64,000 nt of DNA from Prolixibacteraceae bacterium (GCA_019459485.1 JAIBEZ010000031.1:1-64000), one strand, 5' to 3'; positions 9,598 to 20,080 are shown, counted from the stretch's first letter. Notes: a model not told the origin generated them from the sequence alone. Program-made: numbers and translations.

Positions 9598-10746
9598 ATG
9601 AAAAAGATATTGCTGATAATATTTATTGCTGTTTTTCTTGTGAATTGTTCATCTCACAAAGTAGATGTCTCAAAAGACAAGACGCTAAAAGAGGTTTATA
9701 AAGAAGCTTTTAAAATAGGTTGTTCTGTCAATGATGACATTGTTAATGGTTCCGATTCGGTTTCAAAAAGACTTGTTGTTAAACAATTCAATTCCGTTAC
9801 TCCTGAAAATGTTCTGAAGGCCGAAACCGTGCATCCGAAACCTGATGTGTGGAATTTCGCACCGGGTGATGCTTTTGTCAAGTTTGGGGAAGAACACAAC
9901 ATGTTTATTGTTGGACATACACTAATTTGGCACAACCAAACACCTGATTGGTTTTTCATGGACGAGCACGGGAATCCGAAATCACACGATGCGATGGTGG
10001 AGCAAATGAGGAGCTACATTGAGCAGGTAGTGGGAAGATATACTGGCAGGATTCATGCCTGGGATGTAGTGAACGAGGTGATTGACAACGATGGTTCGTA
10101 CAGGCCAACCACTTGGGTAAAAGGTATTGGCGATGGGGACGAGCTGGTGAAATTGGCTTTCAAATTTGCCAACCAGTATGCACCTGACGCAGAATTGTAT
10201 TACAATGATTTTAACGCCTGGCGCCCTGCAAAACGTGACGGAATTGCCCGGATGGTGCGCATGCTTAAAAAAGAAGGTATCCGTATTGACGGTATTGGTA
10301 TACAGGGTCATTGGGGTTTAAATTTTCCAAAGAATGAATACATCGAAGCGGCTATTGACACCTTTGCTGCCCTGGGCGTAAAGGTCATGATTACCGAACT
10401 GGATGTAGATGTGCTTCCGGTGACCAAAGAAGGTCAGTTGATTGGTCAAATTATGAGCGATCCACAATGGCAGTTGGAAGAATTCAAAACTTTTATGGAT
10501 CCATATTCCAACGGACTTCCTGCCAATGTTGAAGAACAATTGGCTGATCGTTATGCCGAACTATTCGATATTTTTTACAGGAAACGAGATAAGATTGACC
10601 GGGTTACCTTATGGGGGCTTCACGATGGTATGTCATGGAAAAATGACTATCCGGTGCCGGGTCGAACTAATTATCCGTTGCTGTATAATAGGGATAAAAC
10701 TCCTAAACCAGCAATGGATGCAGTTTTGAATGTTCCAAAAAGGTGA
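9598..10746 (+). CDS. Endo-1,4-beta-xylanase, GH10, lipoprotein
   Basis: 382 residues with an N-terminal lipoprotein signal (lipobox VNC, Cys17), so it is probably anchored to a membrane or exported to the cell surface. It is a single GH10 (beta/alpha)8 barrel of normal length. The acid/base E160 is in WDVVNEVID and the nucleophile E267 is in ITELDVDV; the substrate-binding segment HTLIWHNQTPDWF is also present. GH10 xylanases cut the beta-1,4-xylan backbone and tolerate side chains, leaving glucurono-xylooligosaccharides that a GH67 enzyme (1186-3255) can trim. It lies 59 bp after the esterase and 50 bp before GH95, consistent with one transcription unit. Confidence 0.96.
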   Translation: MKKILLIIFIAVFLVNCSSHKVDVSKDKTLKEVYKEAFKIGCSVNDDIVNGSDSVSKRLVVKQFNSVTPENVLKAETVHPKPDVWNFAPGDAFVKFGEEHNMFIVGHTLIWHNQTPDWFFMDEHGNPKSHDAMVEQMRSYIEQVVGRYTGRIHAWDVVNEVIDNDGSYRPTTWVKGIGDGDELVKLAFKFANQYAPDAELYYNDFNAWRPAKRDGIARMVRMLKKEGIRIDGIGIQGHWGLNFPKNEYIEAAIDTFAALGVKVMITELDVDVLPVTKEGQLIGQIMSDPQWQLEEFKTFMDPYSNGLPANVEEQLADRYAELFDIFYRKRDKIDRVTLWGLHDGMSWKNDYPVPGRTNYPLLYNRDKTPKPAMDAVLNVPKR

Positions 10747-10796
10747 AATCGTATCGCAATGTAAGTTCAGAATAAAATTTAAAGCATTTAATAATT

Positions 10797-13244
10797 ATGA
10801 AGAGTATCTTTTTCTTGATTTTAAGCATTGCATTGGTTTATGAAGCCAATTCACAAAACAATTCCTTGAAACTTTGGTACGAACAGCCTGCCAAACAATG
10901 GGTTGAAGCTTTGCCGGTTGGAAATGGTCGCCTGGGAGCCATGATTTATGGTGACCCCGTAAATGAAGTGATTCAACTGAATGAAGAAACCTTATGGGCT
11001 GGACAGCCCAACCGGAACGACAATCCTGATGCAAAAGGATCGTTGGAAGAAGTCAGGAAGCTGATTTTTGATGGTAAATACAAGGAAGCCCAAGATTTGG
11101 TAAACAAGAATTTTATCACGAAAGCTTCACATGGAACGCCATACCAAACAGTTGGTAATCTGAAGTTAACATTTCCGGGACATGAGAATTATACCAATTA
11201 TTATCGTGAACTCGATTTGGAAAAGGCAGTGGTATCTTCACGCTACGAAGCAAATGGCGTAAAATACCAGACCAGTGTATTTTCTTCTTTTCCCGATCAG
11301 GTAATTGTTGTGCAGATTAAGGCCAACAAGCCGGGTTCAATATCATTTTCAGCTACTATGGACAGGCCGAAACCTTCGGTGGTAAATGTTACTGCCAATT
11401 CGGATAACGAATTGATCATGTCAGGAATTACCAGCGAATTCGAAAAGATGGCTGGAAGTATAAAGTTCGAGGCCAGGGTGAAAATCGAGGCCAAGGGAGG
11501 TAAAGTAACCGCTTCTGAATCTTCATTGGATGTTGCAAATGCTGATTTGGTAACGCTCTATATTTCAATGGCTACCAACTTTGTGAACTACCAAGATGTG
11601 AGTGCCAATGCCACCGAAAGAGTGAATGCTTATCTTCAGAAAGCCTTGAAAAAGAAGTATGATCAGGCTTTGAAAGATCATGTTGCTGATTTTCAGAGCT
11701 ATTTTAACAGGGTGAAACTTGATCTGGGTGTGACCGATGCAGCAAAAAAACCAACCAATGTTCGTTTGGCTGAGTTTGCTACTGGAAACGATCCCCAGTT
11801 TGTGAGTATATACTTCCAGTTTGGTCGTTATTTACTGATTTCATCTTCGCGGCCAGGCGGACAACCAGCCAATCTTCAGGGAATATGGGCCGATCAGTTG
11901 GCTCCGGCATGGGATAGCAAATACACGGTAAACATCAATACCGAAATGAATTACTGGCCGTCGGAAATTACCAACATGACGGAAATGAACGAACCATTGG
12001 TTCAGATGATTCGCGAACTTTCGGAAACAGGTAAAAAAACAGCTCAGGATATGTATGGTGCGCGTGGATGGGTCCTGCACCACAACACCGATATCTGGCG
12101 GATCAACGGTCCTATCGATGGAGCGACCTGGGGAATGTGGCCAATGGGTGGAGCCTGGCTTTCGCAACATCTGTTCGAAAAATATGCTTTCAGTGGCGAT
12201 AAAGAATTCCTGAAATCAGTTTATCCGGTAATTAAAGAATCGGCCATGTTTTTCCTCGACTTCTTAGTTGAAGAGCCGGTAAATCATTGGTTGGTAGTTT
12301 GTCCGTCCACTTCTCCGGAGAATAACCCGCAAGGTCGCCCATCAACTTTGGCTGCCGGAGTAACGATGGACAACCAGTTGGTATTCGATATATTCACCAG
12401 AACCATGGAAGCGGCGCAAATTCTTAACACCGATCAGGAACTGGTTGTCACACTTAGCGAGACTTTAAAAAGGATGCCTCCAATGCAAATCGGAAAATGG
12501 GGTCAGTTGCAGGAATGGATGGAAGATTTGGACAATCCAACCGATAAGCATCGCCACGTATCTCATTTGTATGGTCTTTTCCCGTCAAACCAGATCTCGC
12601 CTTACCGCAATCCTGAATTATTCAATGCAGCAAAGACTACCTTAATTGCCCGCGGCGATGCATCAACAGGATGGTCGATGGGCTGGAAAGTAAATTTCTG
12701 GGCACGTTTGCTCGATGGCGACCATGCCTATAAACTGATTACGGAACAATTGAAACCTATCCTTCCGGGTGGTAGAATGGCAGGAGGAACCTATGCCAAT
12801 CTTTTTGATGCTCACCCACCATTCCAGATTGACGGTAATTTCGGGTGTACAGCAGGAATCGCGGAAATGTTGCTGCAAAGCCAGGATGGCGCTGTACATT
12901 TGCTGCCAGCTCTTCCGTCGGTGTGGAAAGATGGAAGCGTAAGCGGACTAAAAGCCAGAGGCGGTTACGAGGTCAATATGCAATGGCAGAATGGTGAAAT
13001 AACCAAGGCGACCATTAAATCTTCAATCGGGGGAAACTGCCGCATACGTTCTTATTTTCCGTTAAAAGGTAAAGGCTTGATAGAAGCCAAAGGAGAAAAC
13101 CCCAACACATTCTTTACTGTGAATGAAATACAATCTCCGTTGAATCATGCTGAAAATAAAATAGCGGCTCCATCATTAAAGAAAATTTATGAATACGATA
13201 TTGCATCGCAAAAAGGTGATGTAATCGAAATAGGAAGGTATTAA
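10797..13244 (+). CDS. GH95 family glycosidase (alpha-L-fucosidase or alpha-L-galactosidase)
   Basis: 815 residues with a signal peptide (cleavage after EANSQ, ~20). N-terminal beta domain opening with [18 protein letters not shown], then an (alpha/alpha)6 barrel and a C-terminal beta domain. Expected active-site segments are visible: [12 protein letters not shown], the acid Glu region LQEWMEDL followed by HRHVSHLYG, and the Asp in [13 protein letters not shown]95 enzymes invert at alpha-1,2-linked fucose (or L-galactose) as found on xyloglucan side chains. This is the last gene of the + strand glycosidase group; it is followed by a palindrome array and the convergent uxs gene. Fucose versus L-galactose specificity cannot be settled here. 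Confidence 0.92.
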   Translation: MKSIFFLILSIALVYEANSQNNSLKLWYEQPAKQWVEALPVGNGRLGAMIYGDPVNEVIQLNEETLWAGQPNRNDNPDAKGSLEEVRKLIFDGKYKEAQDLVNKNFITKASHGTPYQTVGNLKLTFPGHENYTNYYRELDLEKAVVSSRYEANGVKYQTSVFSSFPDQVIVVQIKANKPGSISFSATMDRPKPSVVNVTANSDNELIMSGITSEFEKMAGSIKFEARVKIEAKGGKVTASESSLDVANADLVTLYISMATNFVNYQDVSANATERVNAYLQKALKKKYDQALKDHVADFQSYFNRVKLDLGVTDAAKKPTNVRLAEFATGNDPQFVSIYFQFGRYLLISSSRPGGQPANLQGIWADQLAPAWDSKYTVNINTEMNYWPSEITNMTEMNEPLVQMIRELSETGKKTAQDMYGARGWVLHHNTDIWRINGPIDGATWGMWPMGGAWLSQHLFEKYAFSGDKEFLKSVYPVIKESAMFFLDFLVEEPVNHWLVVCPSTSPENNPQGRPSTLAAGVTMDNQLVFDIFTRTMEAAQILNTDQELVVTLSETLKRMPPMQIGKWGQLQEWMEDLDNPTDKHRHVSHLYGLFPSNQISPYRNPELFNAAKTTLIARGDASTGWSMGWKVNFWARLLDGDHAYKLITEQLKPILPGGRMAGGTYANLFDAHPPFQIDGNFGCTAGIAEMLLQSQDGAVHLLPALPSVWKDGSVSGLKARGGYEVNMQWQNGEITKATIKSSIGGNCRIRSYFPLKGKGLIEAKGENPNTFFTVNEIQSPLNHAENKIAAPSLKKIYEYDIASQKGDVIEIGRY

Positions 13245-13254
13245 ATCTTTTTTG

Positions 13255-13432
13255 AAATCCTGAAGGGATTTAATGTCAATAGCCCCGGATGTAGTCTGGG
13301 TTAAAATAATGATAATGAACAACAACCCTTTACAGGGTTGTAAAACCTATCTTTCCCGTACCCCCTGAGTTTCACTCAGGGCTATTCATATTCAACCACG
13401 TTGTGGTTATTTTGACAAAAGGGAATTTTGTC
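13255..13432. repeat. Array of short palindromes in the convergent gap (REP-like, possible two-way terminator)
   Basis: Between the convergent GH95 and uxs genes lie five clear hairpins in a row: aaatcc/ggattt (13255-13271), acaaccct/agggttgt (13322-13341), ccctgagt/actcaggg (13363-13381), aaccac/gtggtt (13394-13408) and gacaaaa/ttttgtc (13414-13432). A decayed pair sits at about 13283-13300. The regular succession of unrelated hairpins with short loops is typical of REP-like arrays in Bacteroidota genomes (from general knowledge). They could also end transcription from both sides. Confidence 0.7.
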
Positions 13433-13464
13433 GTTCACCCGTTCTGAAAAACCAGATTGGTCGT

Positions 13465-14412
13465 TCACACTTCGCCGGACAATAACTGATCAAAATAGTG
13501 AATTGTTTTTACAAGGCCTTCGCGTAATTCAACCTTGGGTTCCCAGCCGCCCAGTTTCTCTTTTGCCAGCGAAATATCGGGTTGGCGTTGGGTTGGATCA
13601 TCGGCAGGCAAGGGGAGATAAACTATTTTTGATTTGGAACCGGTCAGTTCGATAATGTTTTGTGCCAGTTCCAGCATGGTAAATTCTCCGGGGTTCCCGA
13701 TGTTTACCGGTCCTGTGAATTCGTCACCGGTAGCCATCATCCGCACCATTCCTTCCACCAGATCAGAAACATACTGAAAACTGCGGGTTTGCTTTCCATC
13801 ACCGAAAATAGTAATGTCCTGATTTTTCAGCGCCTGAACAATGAAATTTGAAACAACCCGGCCATCATCAGGTTCCATTTTTGGCCCGTAGGTATTGAAT
13901 ATCCGTATGATTTTAATCCTAACATTGTTTTGGGTATGATAATTTACAAACAATGACTCGGCGCATCGTTTGCCTTCGTCGTAACAGGAGCGGATGCCAA
14001 TCGGGTTTACATGTCCCCAGTAATCTTCGGTTTGCGGATGTACTATCGGATCGCCGTACACCTCGCTGGTGGATGCCTGTAATATTTTTGCCCTGATTCG
14101 TTTTGCCAGGCCCAGCATATTTATAGCACCCATTACCGAAGTTTTGATCGTTTTGATCGGGTTGTACTGATAATGAACTGGCGATGCCGGACATGCCAGA
14201 TTGTAAATTTCATCAACTTCGACATAGTACGGCATTGTAACATCGTGGCGGATCAGTTCAAAATAGGGATTGTTGAGCAGATGGACGATTTTTTGTTTTT
14301 TGCCTGTAAAGTAGTTGTCCATACAAACCACCTCGTTGCCGTCGTTCAACAGTCTTTCGCACAGGTGCGATCCCACAAATCCGGCTCCTCCGGTTACAAG
14401 TATTCGTTTCAT
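13465..14412 (-). CDS. uxs: UDP-glucuronate decarboxylase (UDP-xylose synthase)
   Basis: 315-residue extended short-chain dehydrogenase. It has the NAD-binding GGAGFVGSH motif at 8-16, the TSE triad segment at 115-117 and the YxxxK active-site pair Y144/K148 in CYDEGK. The segment [15 protein letters not shown] is typical of UXS. It converts UDP-glucuronate to UDP-xylose in the cytoplasm with bound NAD+. Its ATG overlaps the end of ugd by 4 bp, so the two act in sequence (UDP-glucose to UDP-glucuronate to UDP-xylose). The product could feed the exopolysaccharide glycosyltransferases further along the window. Identification is firm; the choice between UXS and a close dTDP-sugar epimerase is clear from the motifs. 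Confidence 0.93.
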   Translation of the reverse strand: MKRILVTGGAGFVGSHLCERLLNDGNEVVCMDNYFTGKKQKIVHLLNNPYFELIRHDVTMPYYVEVDEIYNLACPASPVHYQYNPIKTIKTSVMGAINMLGLAKRIRAKILQASTSEVYGDPIVHPQTEDYWGHVNPIGIRSCYDEGKRCAESLFVNYHTQNNVRIKIIRIFNTYGPKMEPDDGRVVSNFIVQALKNQDITIFGDGKQTRSFQYVSDLVEGMVRMMATGDEFTGPVNIGNPGEFTMLELAQNIIELTGSKSKIVYLPLPADDPTQRQPDISLAKEKLGGWEPKVELREGLVKTIHYFDQLLSGEV

Positions 14413-15749
14413 GTAGTTGTTTTTATAATAACTGTTTTCCTACCGATGCTGTAATAATTAAATTTCAAATCCTGCATTTCTTCAGGTTCATAAATGTTGC
14501 GTCCGTCAAAAATGGTTTTGTTTTTAAGCAGCTTTTCAAGTACCCTGAAGTTTGGCATTCTGAATTCAGGCCATTCAGTAACAACAATCAAAGCATCAGC
14601 ATCAATACAGGCATCGTACTCGTCCTTGGCATAAATGATTGTATCTCCAAGTATCCGATGGGCTTCTTCCTGTGCAACCGGATCGAAAGCCACTACCGAT
14701 GCGCCTTCTTTCAAAAGTTTGTCAATGATTACAAGGGAAGGGGCTTCGCGCATGTCGTCGGTTTTTGGTTTAAACGACAGTCCCCACATCGCGAATTTTA
14801 ATCCTTTCAGATCGTCGCCAAAATGTGATTTTATTTTTTTGACCAACACTTCCTTCTGCCGGTAATTTACCGCTTCAACAGCTTTCAGGATATCAAGTGA
14901 ATGGCCGTATTCGTCGGCGGTGCGCACCAGGGCCTGAACATCTTTCGGAAAGCACGAGCCGCCATATCCTGTTCCGGGGTAAATAAATTTGTTGCCGATA
15001 CGTGCATCGGAACCAATGCCTTTGCGCACCATGCTGACATCGGCGCCAACCAATTCGCACAGGTTTGCAATATCGTTCATGAAACTTATTTTCGTTGCCA
15101 GCATTGAGTTTGCTGCATATTTGGTCATTTCCGAAGAGAAAATATCCATGAACAAAATAGGATGGCCGTTCAGAAGAAAGGCTTTGTATAATTTGCGCAT
15201 TGTTTTTTCAGCTTCCGGCGATTCGATACCAACCACAATCCTGTCGGGTTTTAGGAAATCGTCCACAGCGCTTCCTTCTTTCAGAAATTCAGGATTTGAA
15301 GCGACGTCAAATGGTATGTCTGTATTCCGTATTTTTAATTCATCCAGAATGGCGGCTTTAACTTTTAGCGAGGTGCCGACCGGAACTGTGCTTTTGGTTA
15401 CAATCACCATGTAATGATCGATGTGACGGCCAATTTCACGGGCAACACCCAAAACATATTTCAAATCGGCGCTGCCATCTTCATCGGGCGGAGTTCCCAC
15501 GGCAATAAATACAGCTTCAGCATCAGCGAGGCTGTCTTTCAGGTTTGTAGTAAAAGTAAGGCGTCCTTTCTCAACATTGTATTTGAAAATATCTTCGAGA
15601 CCGGGCTCGTAAATGGGTATTTGGCCATTGTTCAGCATATTGATTTTTCGTTCATCAACATCAACGCAGACAACATCAATTCCCGTTTGTGAAAAACAAG
15701 TGCCGGAAACCAATCCGACATAACCAGTACCAACTACTACTATTTTCAT
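14409..15749 (-). CDS. ugd: UDP-glucose 6-dehydrogenase
   Basis: 446 residues, the usual length. N-terminal Rossmann fold ([12 protein letters not shown], 5-16), central helical dimerisation domain and a C-terminal UDP-binding domain. The catalytic Cys266 is in [10 protein letters not shown] and the conserved Lys/Asn segments are present. It oxidises UDP-glucose to UDP-glucuronate with two NAD+. It is the first gene of a two-gene operon with uxs (4-bp overlap). UDP-glucuronate and its product UDP-xylose are precursors for surface polysaccharides. It is preceded by a 426-bp gap full of inverted repeats that separates it from the kinase gene on the same strand. Confidence 0.95.
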   Translation of the reverse strand: MKIVVVGTGYVGLVSGTCFSQTGIDVVCVDVDERKINMLNNGQIPIYEPGLEDIFKYNVEKGRLTFTTNLKDSLADAEAVFIAVGTPPDEDGSADLKYVLGVAREIGRHIDHYMVIVTKSTVPVGTSLKVKAAILDELKIRNTDIPFDVASNPEFLKEGSAVDDFLKPDRIVVGIESPEAEKTMRKLYKAFLLNGHPILFMDIFSSEMTKYAANSMLATKISFMNDIANLCELVGADVSMVRKGIGSDARIGNKFIYPGTGYGGSCFPKDVQALVRTADEYGHSLDILKAVEAVNYRQKEVLVKKIKSHFGDDLKGLKFAMWGLSFKPKTDDMREAPSLVIIDKLLKEGASVVAFDPVAQEEAHRILGDTIIYAKDEYDACIDADALIVVTEWPEFRMPNFRVLEKLLKNKTIFDGRNIYEPEEMQDLKFNYYSIGRKTVIIKTTT

Positions 15750-15867
15750 CTTAATTAATTTTTGTGATTAGGCAACGAAATGACTCATTGAAAACAGAAT
15801 CGTTTCAGGTTTTAAAATAAGACATTTCTGGTTAATAATGAAGATAAGATTGGCATTTTTTTTAGTG

Positions 15868-16159
15868 AGCTTTCCCAAAGTTTTTTTCAGTTTAAAACAA
15901 ATGGATATCCGTTTGCGTACCCAATCTATCCTTTGCCGTCAGCTTCAGCTGACGGACAAATAAGAGATCACAGGCAAAGGCTTTAGGGCTAAAGCCCAGC
16001 TCCCTCATGTTCATTTTACCCGTTGACTGAAGTCAACGGCAAAGGATATCGCCTCATCATTCAGCTGTTTAGGTAAATAAACGGATATTCAATAAAATAA
16101 ACTTATGCTATTAGCTTTCCCAAAGTTTTTTTGAGTTTATAATAAACTTTGGGAAAGCT
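15868..16159. repeat. Nested inverted/direct repeat block between ugd and a sensor kinase
   Basis: This 426-bp gap holds no gene. A 20-mer agctttcccaaagttttttt is present at 15868-15887 and 16113-16132. The second copy forms a 16-bp perfect stem with 16144-16159 (15-nt loop). Inside are a 10-bp pair (15905-15914 with 16079-16088) and a 12-bp pair, atcctttgccgt (15928-15939) with 16036-16047. At the core are three near-loopless palindromes: 15936-15955 (ccgtcagct/agctgacgg), 15979-15996 (ggctttag/ctaaagcc) and 16020-16039 (ccgttgact/agtcaacgg). The symmetric layering suggests a REP-type or MITE-like element. The hairpin at 16113-16159 lies just downstream of the kinase stop and may also end its transcript. 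Confidence 0.7.
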
Positions 16160-16175
16160 TTAACACTATTCGCTG

Positions 16176-19100
16176 TTAATTTACTGGTATCGTAAAATAA
16201 AACGCACTGCCGTTGGCTTCGGTACTTTCTACCCATATTTTTCCGCCCATTAAGCCAACCAGGTTTTTTGTAATGGCCAATCCAAGTCCATTGCCACCGT
16301 ATTTGCGGTTTTTTGCATCTTCCACCTGCCTAAAACGATCAAATATTTTGTGGTGAAAGGAAGCCGGAATCCCGATGCCGGTATCTTTGACGAAAAACTC
16401 CACCATTTCACCTTTGTGTCGGTATCCAATTTCGATTTTACCTTCCGAAGTGAATTTAAAGGCATTGCCAATCAGGTTGTTAAATATTTGCATCAACCTT
16501 TCGGCATCGGCAAAAATTTCTGTTTCATTGTCGTCGTCCGGAAGGTTTAGTACAAGCTCATGCTTGTGAATTCCGGCCTGAAAAGAAAATTGTTCATAAA
16601 CGCCTGAAAGATATTTCCGGGCATTGAGGTGTTTTTTTCGGATGGTAATTTCACCTGATTCCATCTTTGAGATATCCATGATATCACTGATAATGTTCAA
16701 AAGGTTATTCCCACTGGCAATGATGTGTTGAATAAAGTCATTTTTCTGATCCTCGTCAAAATCCGGATCTAGCAGCAATTCAGAAAAGCCGATGATGCTG
16801 TTTAACGGCGTGCGGACTTCATGACTCATATTGGCCAGAAAAGCCGATTTTAAACGGTCGCTTTCCTGGGCTTTTTCTTTGGCTGTAATTAGTTCATTTT
16901 CTTCAAGTTTGCGCTCGGTAATATCGCTTGAAATTCCTATTACTCCTGCCAATTCCTCTTTTGAATTGAAAAATGGGGCATTGGTTGCCGTGGCCGGAAA
17001 AATACTGCCGTTTTTTCTTTTAGCCATAAATTCTCCGGTCCACAAATCGCCCTCACTTATTTTTTTCTTTATCTCTGCGTCTTGCTCCTGTATTAATTGT
17101 GTCGGTGTTAGGCTTATAATGTTTTGTCCAATTACTTCTGCGGAAGACCAGCCATAAATCTTCTCAGCCGCATTGTTCCAGTATATTATATTTCCTGACA
17201 AATCAGTTGCGATTATTGCCTGACCGACATTGTTTAACAAGTTTGCCTGAAATTTTATTTCATTTTGAATTTTCTTACGCTCGGTGATATCACGGACAAT
17301 CGCCAATGTAAATTGATTGCCGTTAATTTCTACCGGTTCAAGCATAATTTCTGTTGGAAACCCGCTTCCACCCTTTCGCTGTGCAAACAATTCTTTCCCA
17401 ACCCCCATGGCCCTGCTTTTGGGTTCAGCGTTAAATTCATGTCGAAAATTGATATGCTGTTTCCTGAATTGTTTTGGAATTAAGTCTTCCATTGTGCAGT
17501 TAAGCATCTCGTCGATATTGTAATCAAATGTTTTCATTGCAATTTCGTTGCAAAAGACAATTCGTCCACGGGAATCGACAACAAGCACAGGATCAGGTAA
17601 AGAGTTTATCAGATTTCTGAATTTAGCTTCGCTCTGGCGCAGTACTTCTTCTGCGTTTTTACGCTTGGTGATGACATCAAATGTTGTAACAAAATGCTCA
17701 TTTACAGGGCTATATACGGAGATGGAATACCACATCTTTAAAGCCTCCATGTATATTTCAATCGTTTCAGGTTTACCGGTTAATGCAACCCTGCCATAAA
17801 CTTCGAACAAAACAGGATCTGATTTCCTGATACCAGGTATAACGTCAGAAACTTTTTTGCCAATTACATCTTTTAATCCTGTCAGTATTTCAAACGAATT
17901 GTTCACAGCAAGATAGATGAAGTCTTGTGGACGCCCATCTTCGTAAATCATCTTGCAATAAGCAAATCCGTTTAGCATATTCTCAAATAAGCTGCGATAC
18001 AATTGCTCACTTTTTTTTAGTGCTTTTTCAGAATCTTTGCGTTCGGTAATGTCACGAATAATCATGCTGCAGCGTTCAAGCCCCTCTTGATTTTTGAAAG
18101 CGGCTGTTGAAATTTCAGCAGGAAAGCGAGTCCCGTCTTTCCGGAGTAATGTTAATTCACCCCTCGATTTTCCGGTTAATTTTCGTTCATGCATTAAAAC
18201 TGAAATCCGGGGATCTGACAGATCAAGGACGGCTGATTTGCCCAAACGGATAAGTTCATCTTCCGTATGCCCAAACATAACGCATGATGCCTGGTTGGCT
18301 GCCAGTATTTTTCCATCAGGACTGGTCAAAAGTATTGCGTCCATGCTGTTTTCAAAAAATGCACGGTATTTTATTTCGCTTTCAAGCATTGCATCTTCAG
18401 ATTTCTTGCGTTCGGTAATATCCCGTCCTATTCCCAAAACACCAATCAGCATTCCGTCTGAATCGTACATCGGGGTTTTGATGGTTTCCAGAAATGCACG
18501 ATGGCCATCGTCAGCAAAAGGAATCCATTCTTCGTTGCTGGTGGGTTTACCCGCTTCCATTGCTTTTCGGTCATTCGCGCGGAAAGAGTCAGCCAATTCA
18601 CGGTCAACAAAGTCGTAATCGGTTTTTCCGGCAATGTCAGCTTCCCTGGCACCGAAAAAACGCTCAAACATATTGTTACACGTGAGGTACACCCCATTCG
18701 TGTCTTTCAGCCAGATCAGATCGGGGATCGTTTGCAGGAGTGTGCGAAGGTGGGTTTCACTATTGCGCAAAGCCAACTCCGATTGTTTTCGTTCGGTTGT
18801 TTCACGAATATTACACTGTATTACTTTCTTTTTGTTTTCAAAATAGCTATTGCTGACGAATTCCACACTGATCTTTCTTCCATCGGCAGTTTCAAGTGGC
18901 AGGTCGTCATAACGCACATATCCTTTCTGTTGTAATTCTGAGAATTTATCCTGATTGGAAAATAAATCTTTAAAGAATCCTATTTCCCATATTGCTTTAT
19001 CAAGGAATTGCTGTTTGGGATAGCCCAACATCTCAATCATAAATGGATTTACATCTGCAATCATTCCGGTTTCGGCATCGAGAATCAGAATCCCATCTTT

Positions 19101-19355
19101 GGCCGACTCAAAAAGTCTGCGATAGCGGCTTTCAGATGCCATAATCGATTCTTCGGCCCGCCTGCGTTCGCTGAAAATGGACATCAGTTCTTCATTCTGC
19201 ATTTCAAGCTCAATCTGGTGCACCTCCAGCTCGTGCATAATTTTCTGCATTTCAGCTTGAACAATGATCGAACTTGATTTTGACGGGTTCCTTTTTATCA
19301 GTTCTTCAGCCCGTTGTCGAAAATTTGCGGCTTCTGATTTGTTGTTTTTTTCCAT
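16176..19355 (-). CDS. Multi-PAS sensor histidine kinase (six PAS domains), cytoplasmic
   Basis: The ATG at 19355 (MEKNNKSEA...) is chosen over an upstream non-conserved extension because the paralog at 25397-27889 aligns from this point; this gives ~1059 residues. No membrane segment is seen. Order: a coiled coil with the repeat-like HQIELEMQNEEL (~35-60), six PAS/PAC units (~65-180, 190-310, 320-435, 440-560, 565-685, 690-810; several end in DITERK), a HisKA domain with His in ANMSHEVRTPLNS, and an HATPase domain with NLIGNAFKFT, DTGIGIP and GNGLGLAI. It has no receiver domain, so it must signal to a separate regulator. The likely input is a soluble ligand, redox or energy cue read by the PAS units. 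A 44-nt sequence shared with two other kinase genes lies 82 bp upstream of the start. Confidence 0.93.
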   Translation of the reverse strand: MEKNNKSEAANFRQRAEELIKRNPSKSSSIIVQAEMQKIMHELEVHQIELEMQNEELMSIFSERRRAEESIMASESRYRRLFESAKDGILILDAETGMIADVNPFMIEMLGYPKQQFLDKAIWEIGFFKDLFSNQDKFSELQQKGYVRYDDLPLETADGRKISVEFVSNSYFENKKKVIQCNIRETTERKQSELALRNSETHLRTLLQTIPDLIWLKDTNGVYLTCNNMFERFFGAREADIAGKTDYDFVDRELADSFRANDRKAMEAGKPTSNEEWIPFADDGHRAFLETIKTPMYDSDGMLIGVLGIGRDITERKKSEDAMLESEIKYRAFFENSMDAILLTSPDGKILAANQASCVMFGHTEDELIRLGKSAVLDLSDPRISVLMHERKLTGKSRGELTLLRKDGTRFPAEISTAAFKNQEGLERCSMIIRDITERKDSEKALKKSEQLYRSLFENMLNGFAYCKMIYEDGRPQDFIYLAVNNSFEILTGLKDVIGKKVSDVIPGIRKSDPVLFEVYGRVALTGKPETIEIYMEALKMWYSISVYSPVNEHFVTTFDVITKRKNAEEVLRQSEAKFRNLINSLPDPVLVVDSRGRIVFCNEIAMKTFDYNIDEMLNCTMEDLIPKQFRKQHINFRHEFNAEPKSRAMGVGKELFAQRKGGSGFPTEIMLEPVEINGNQFTLAIVRDITERKKIQNEIKFQANLLNNVGQAIIATDLSGNIIYWNNAAEKIYGWSSAEVIGQNIISLTPTQLIQEQDAEIKKKISEGDLWTGEFMAKRKNGSIFPATATNAPFFNSKEELAGVIGISSDITERKLEENELITAKEKAQESDRLKSAFLANMSHEVRTPLNSIIGFSELLLDPDFDEDQKNDFIQHIIASGNNLLNIISDIMDISKMESGEITIRKKHLNARKYLSGVYEQFSFQAGIHKHELVLNLPDDDNETEIFADAERLMQIFNNLIGNAFKFTSEGKIEIGYRHKGEMVEFFVKDTGIGIPASFHHKIFDRFRQVEDAKNRKYGGNGLGLAITKNLVGLMGGKIWVESTEANGSAFYFTIPVN

Positions 19356-19436
19356 TGGAAATTGTATTTGGAGCGCATGTTCACCACTCACCATTAATAA
19401 ATACTGATTGTGGCAAGTTATGCAAGCGCAGAACCA

Positions 19437-19480
19437 CAAGTGTTATATAACTTTGGAAAAGATTTGTAAGATTCACACAT
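19437..19480 (-). promoter_or_regulatory. Shared upstream element, copy A
   Basis: Read on the minus strand it starts atgtgtgaatcttacaaatc and ends in ttatataacacttg. It aligns without gaps to 27972-28015 and 56122-56165, each upstream of a minus-strand sensor-kinase gene. Common core: TGTGAA, then a TTT-CC stretch, then ATATAAC. It is a candidate operator, promoter part or leader; the exact role is unknown. Confidence 0.55.
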
Positions 19481-19716
19481 GAGTTAAGAATGACAATAGA
19501 TGACTTTTTAAGTTACTAAAGGAGGCAGGATGCGCTGATTTTGCTACCCATTTTGCAAATTCAAAAAAGGGCATTATCTGCAGGACAGTCACACAAGAAA
19601 CACAAAAAAGCGAAAAGGACTAATAAATAAACGGAGGCGAGGGGGCAGTTTATACCGGAAACTCCACTTCGGAAGTGCGGATGCAACTTTTTTAAAGTGA
19701 TTAATAATAACTCCCG

Positions 19717-20070
19717 CTATTGTATAATGGTAAAAAGAACATTAATCGTTGACGATGACGATTTTACGGAATTGTAGTCTGAAATGCTTAGTGTGTAAGT
19801 TAATTGATGGCCAACATTTACACCGATTCCGGTATTGCACGTACCTATATTGCTGATTAATACCTGAGGGATGTTTGTCAGAATCAGATTTCCGGCTGGT
19901 ATTCCCGGATTGCTACCTTCGGTTCCGCTGTAAGCGCCAGCCTGTAACTGGATTTGAAGTCCTTCGGAAATAGTGCCTGATGTGATTTCGGCAGTAACTG
20001 ATTTCATATTCCTTTGGAATGCCCGTATCATACACCCTGACGGTCCAAAGTCCCGGGCGAAGGCTTTCAA
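19717..20070 (-). pseudogene. C-terminal remnant of a secreted beta-sandwich surface protein
   Basis: The last ~95 residues (from about MKSVTAEITSG at 20007 to LFTIIQ) read like the end of an exported Ser/Thr/Gly-rich beta-sandwich protein, with GHQLTYTLSI and a final strand before the stop. There is no signal peptide. Upstream the frame runs into TTG or internal ATG codons and a sequence of different character that contains a 16-bp inverted repeat. I infer that the 5' part of a larger gene was lost or replaced here. It lies on the same strand as, and just downstream of, a fimbrillin gene, so it may have belonged to the same surface-structure locus. Alternatively it is a short intact gene of unknown type. 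No function can be assigned. Confidence 0.4.
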
Positions 20071-20080
20071 ACGAAAAATG

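Noticed and set aside
13255-13432. Possible CRISPR array
   Set aside because: The repeated hairpins have different sequences and no constant repeat-spacer spacing; no cas genes are nearby.
18094-18618. 174-residue plus-strand frame inside the large PAS kinase
   Set aside because: Antisense to PAS domains; Ser/Arg-rich composition is that of a complementary-frame artefact. A similar shadow occurs in the paralogous kinase.
19356-19439. Longer N-terminus for the large PAS kinase
   Set aside because: The extension is Cys/His-rich, lacks similarity to the paralog's upstream region in protein terms, and both genes align from the later ATG.
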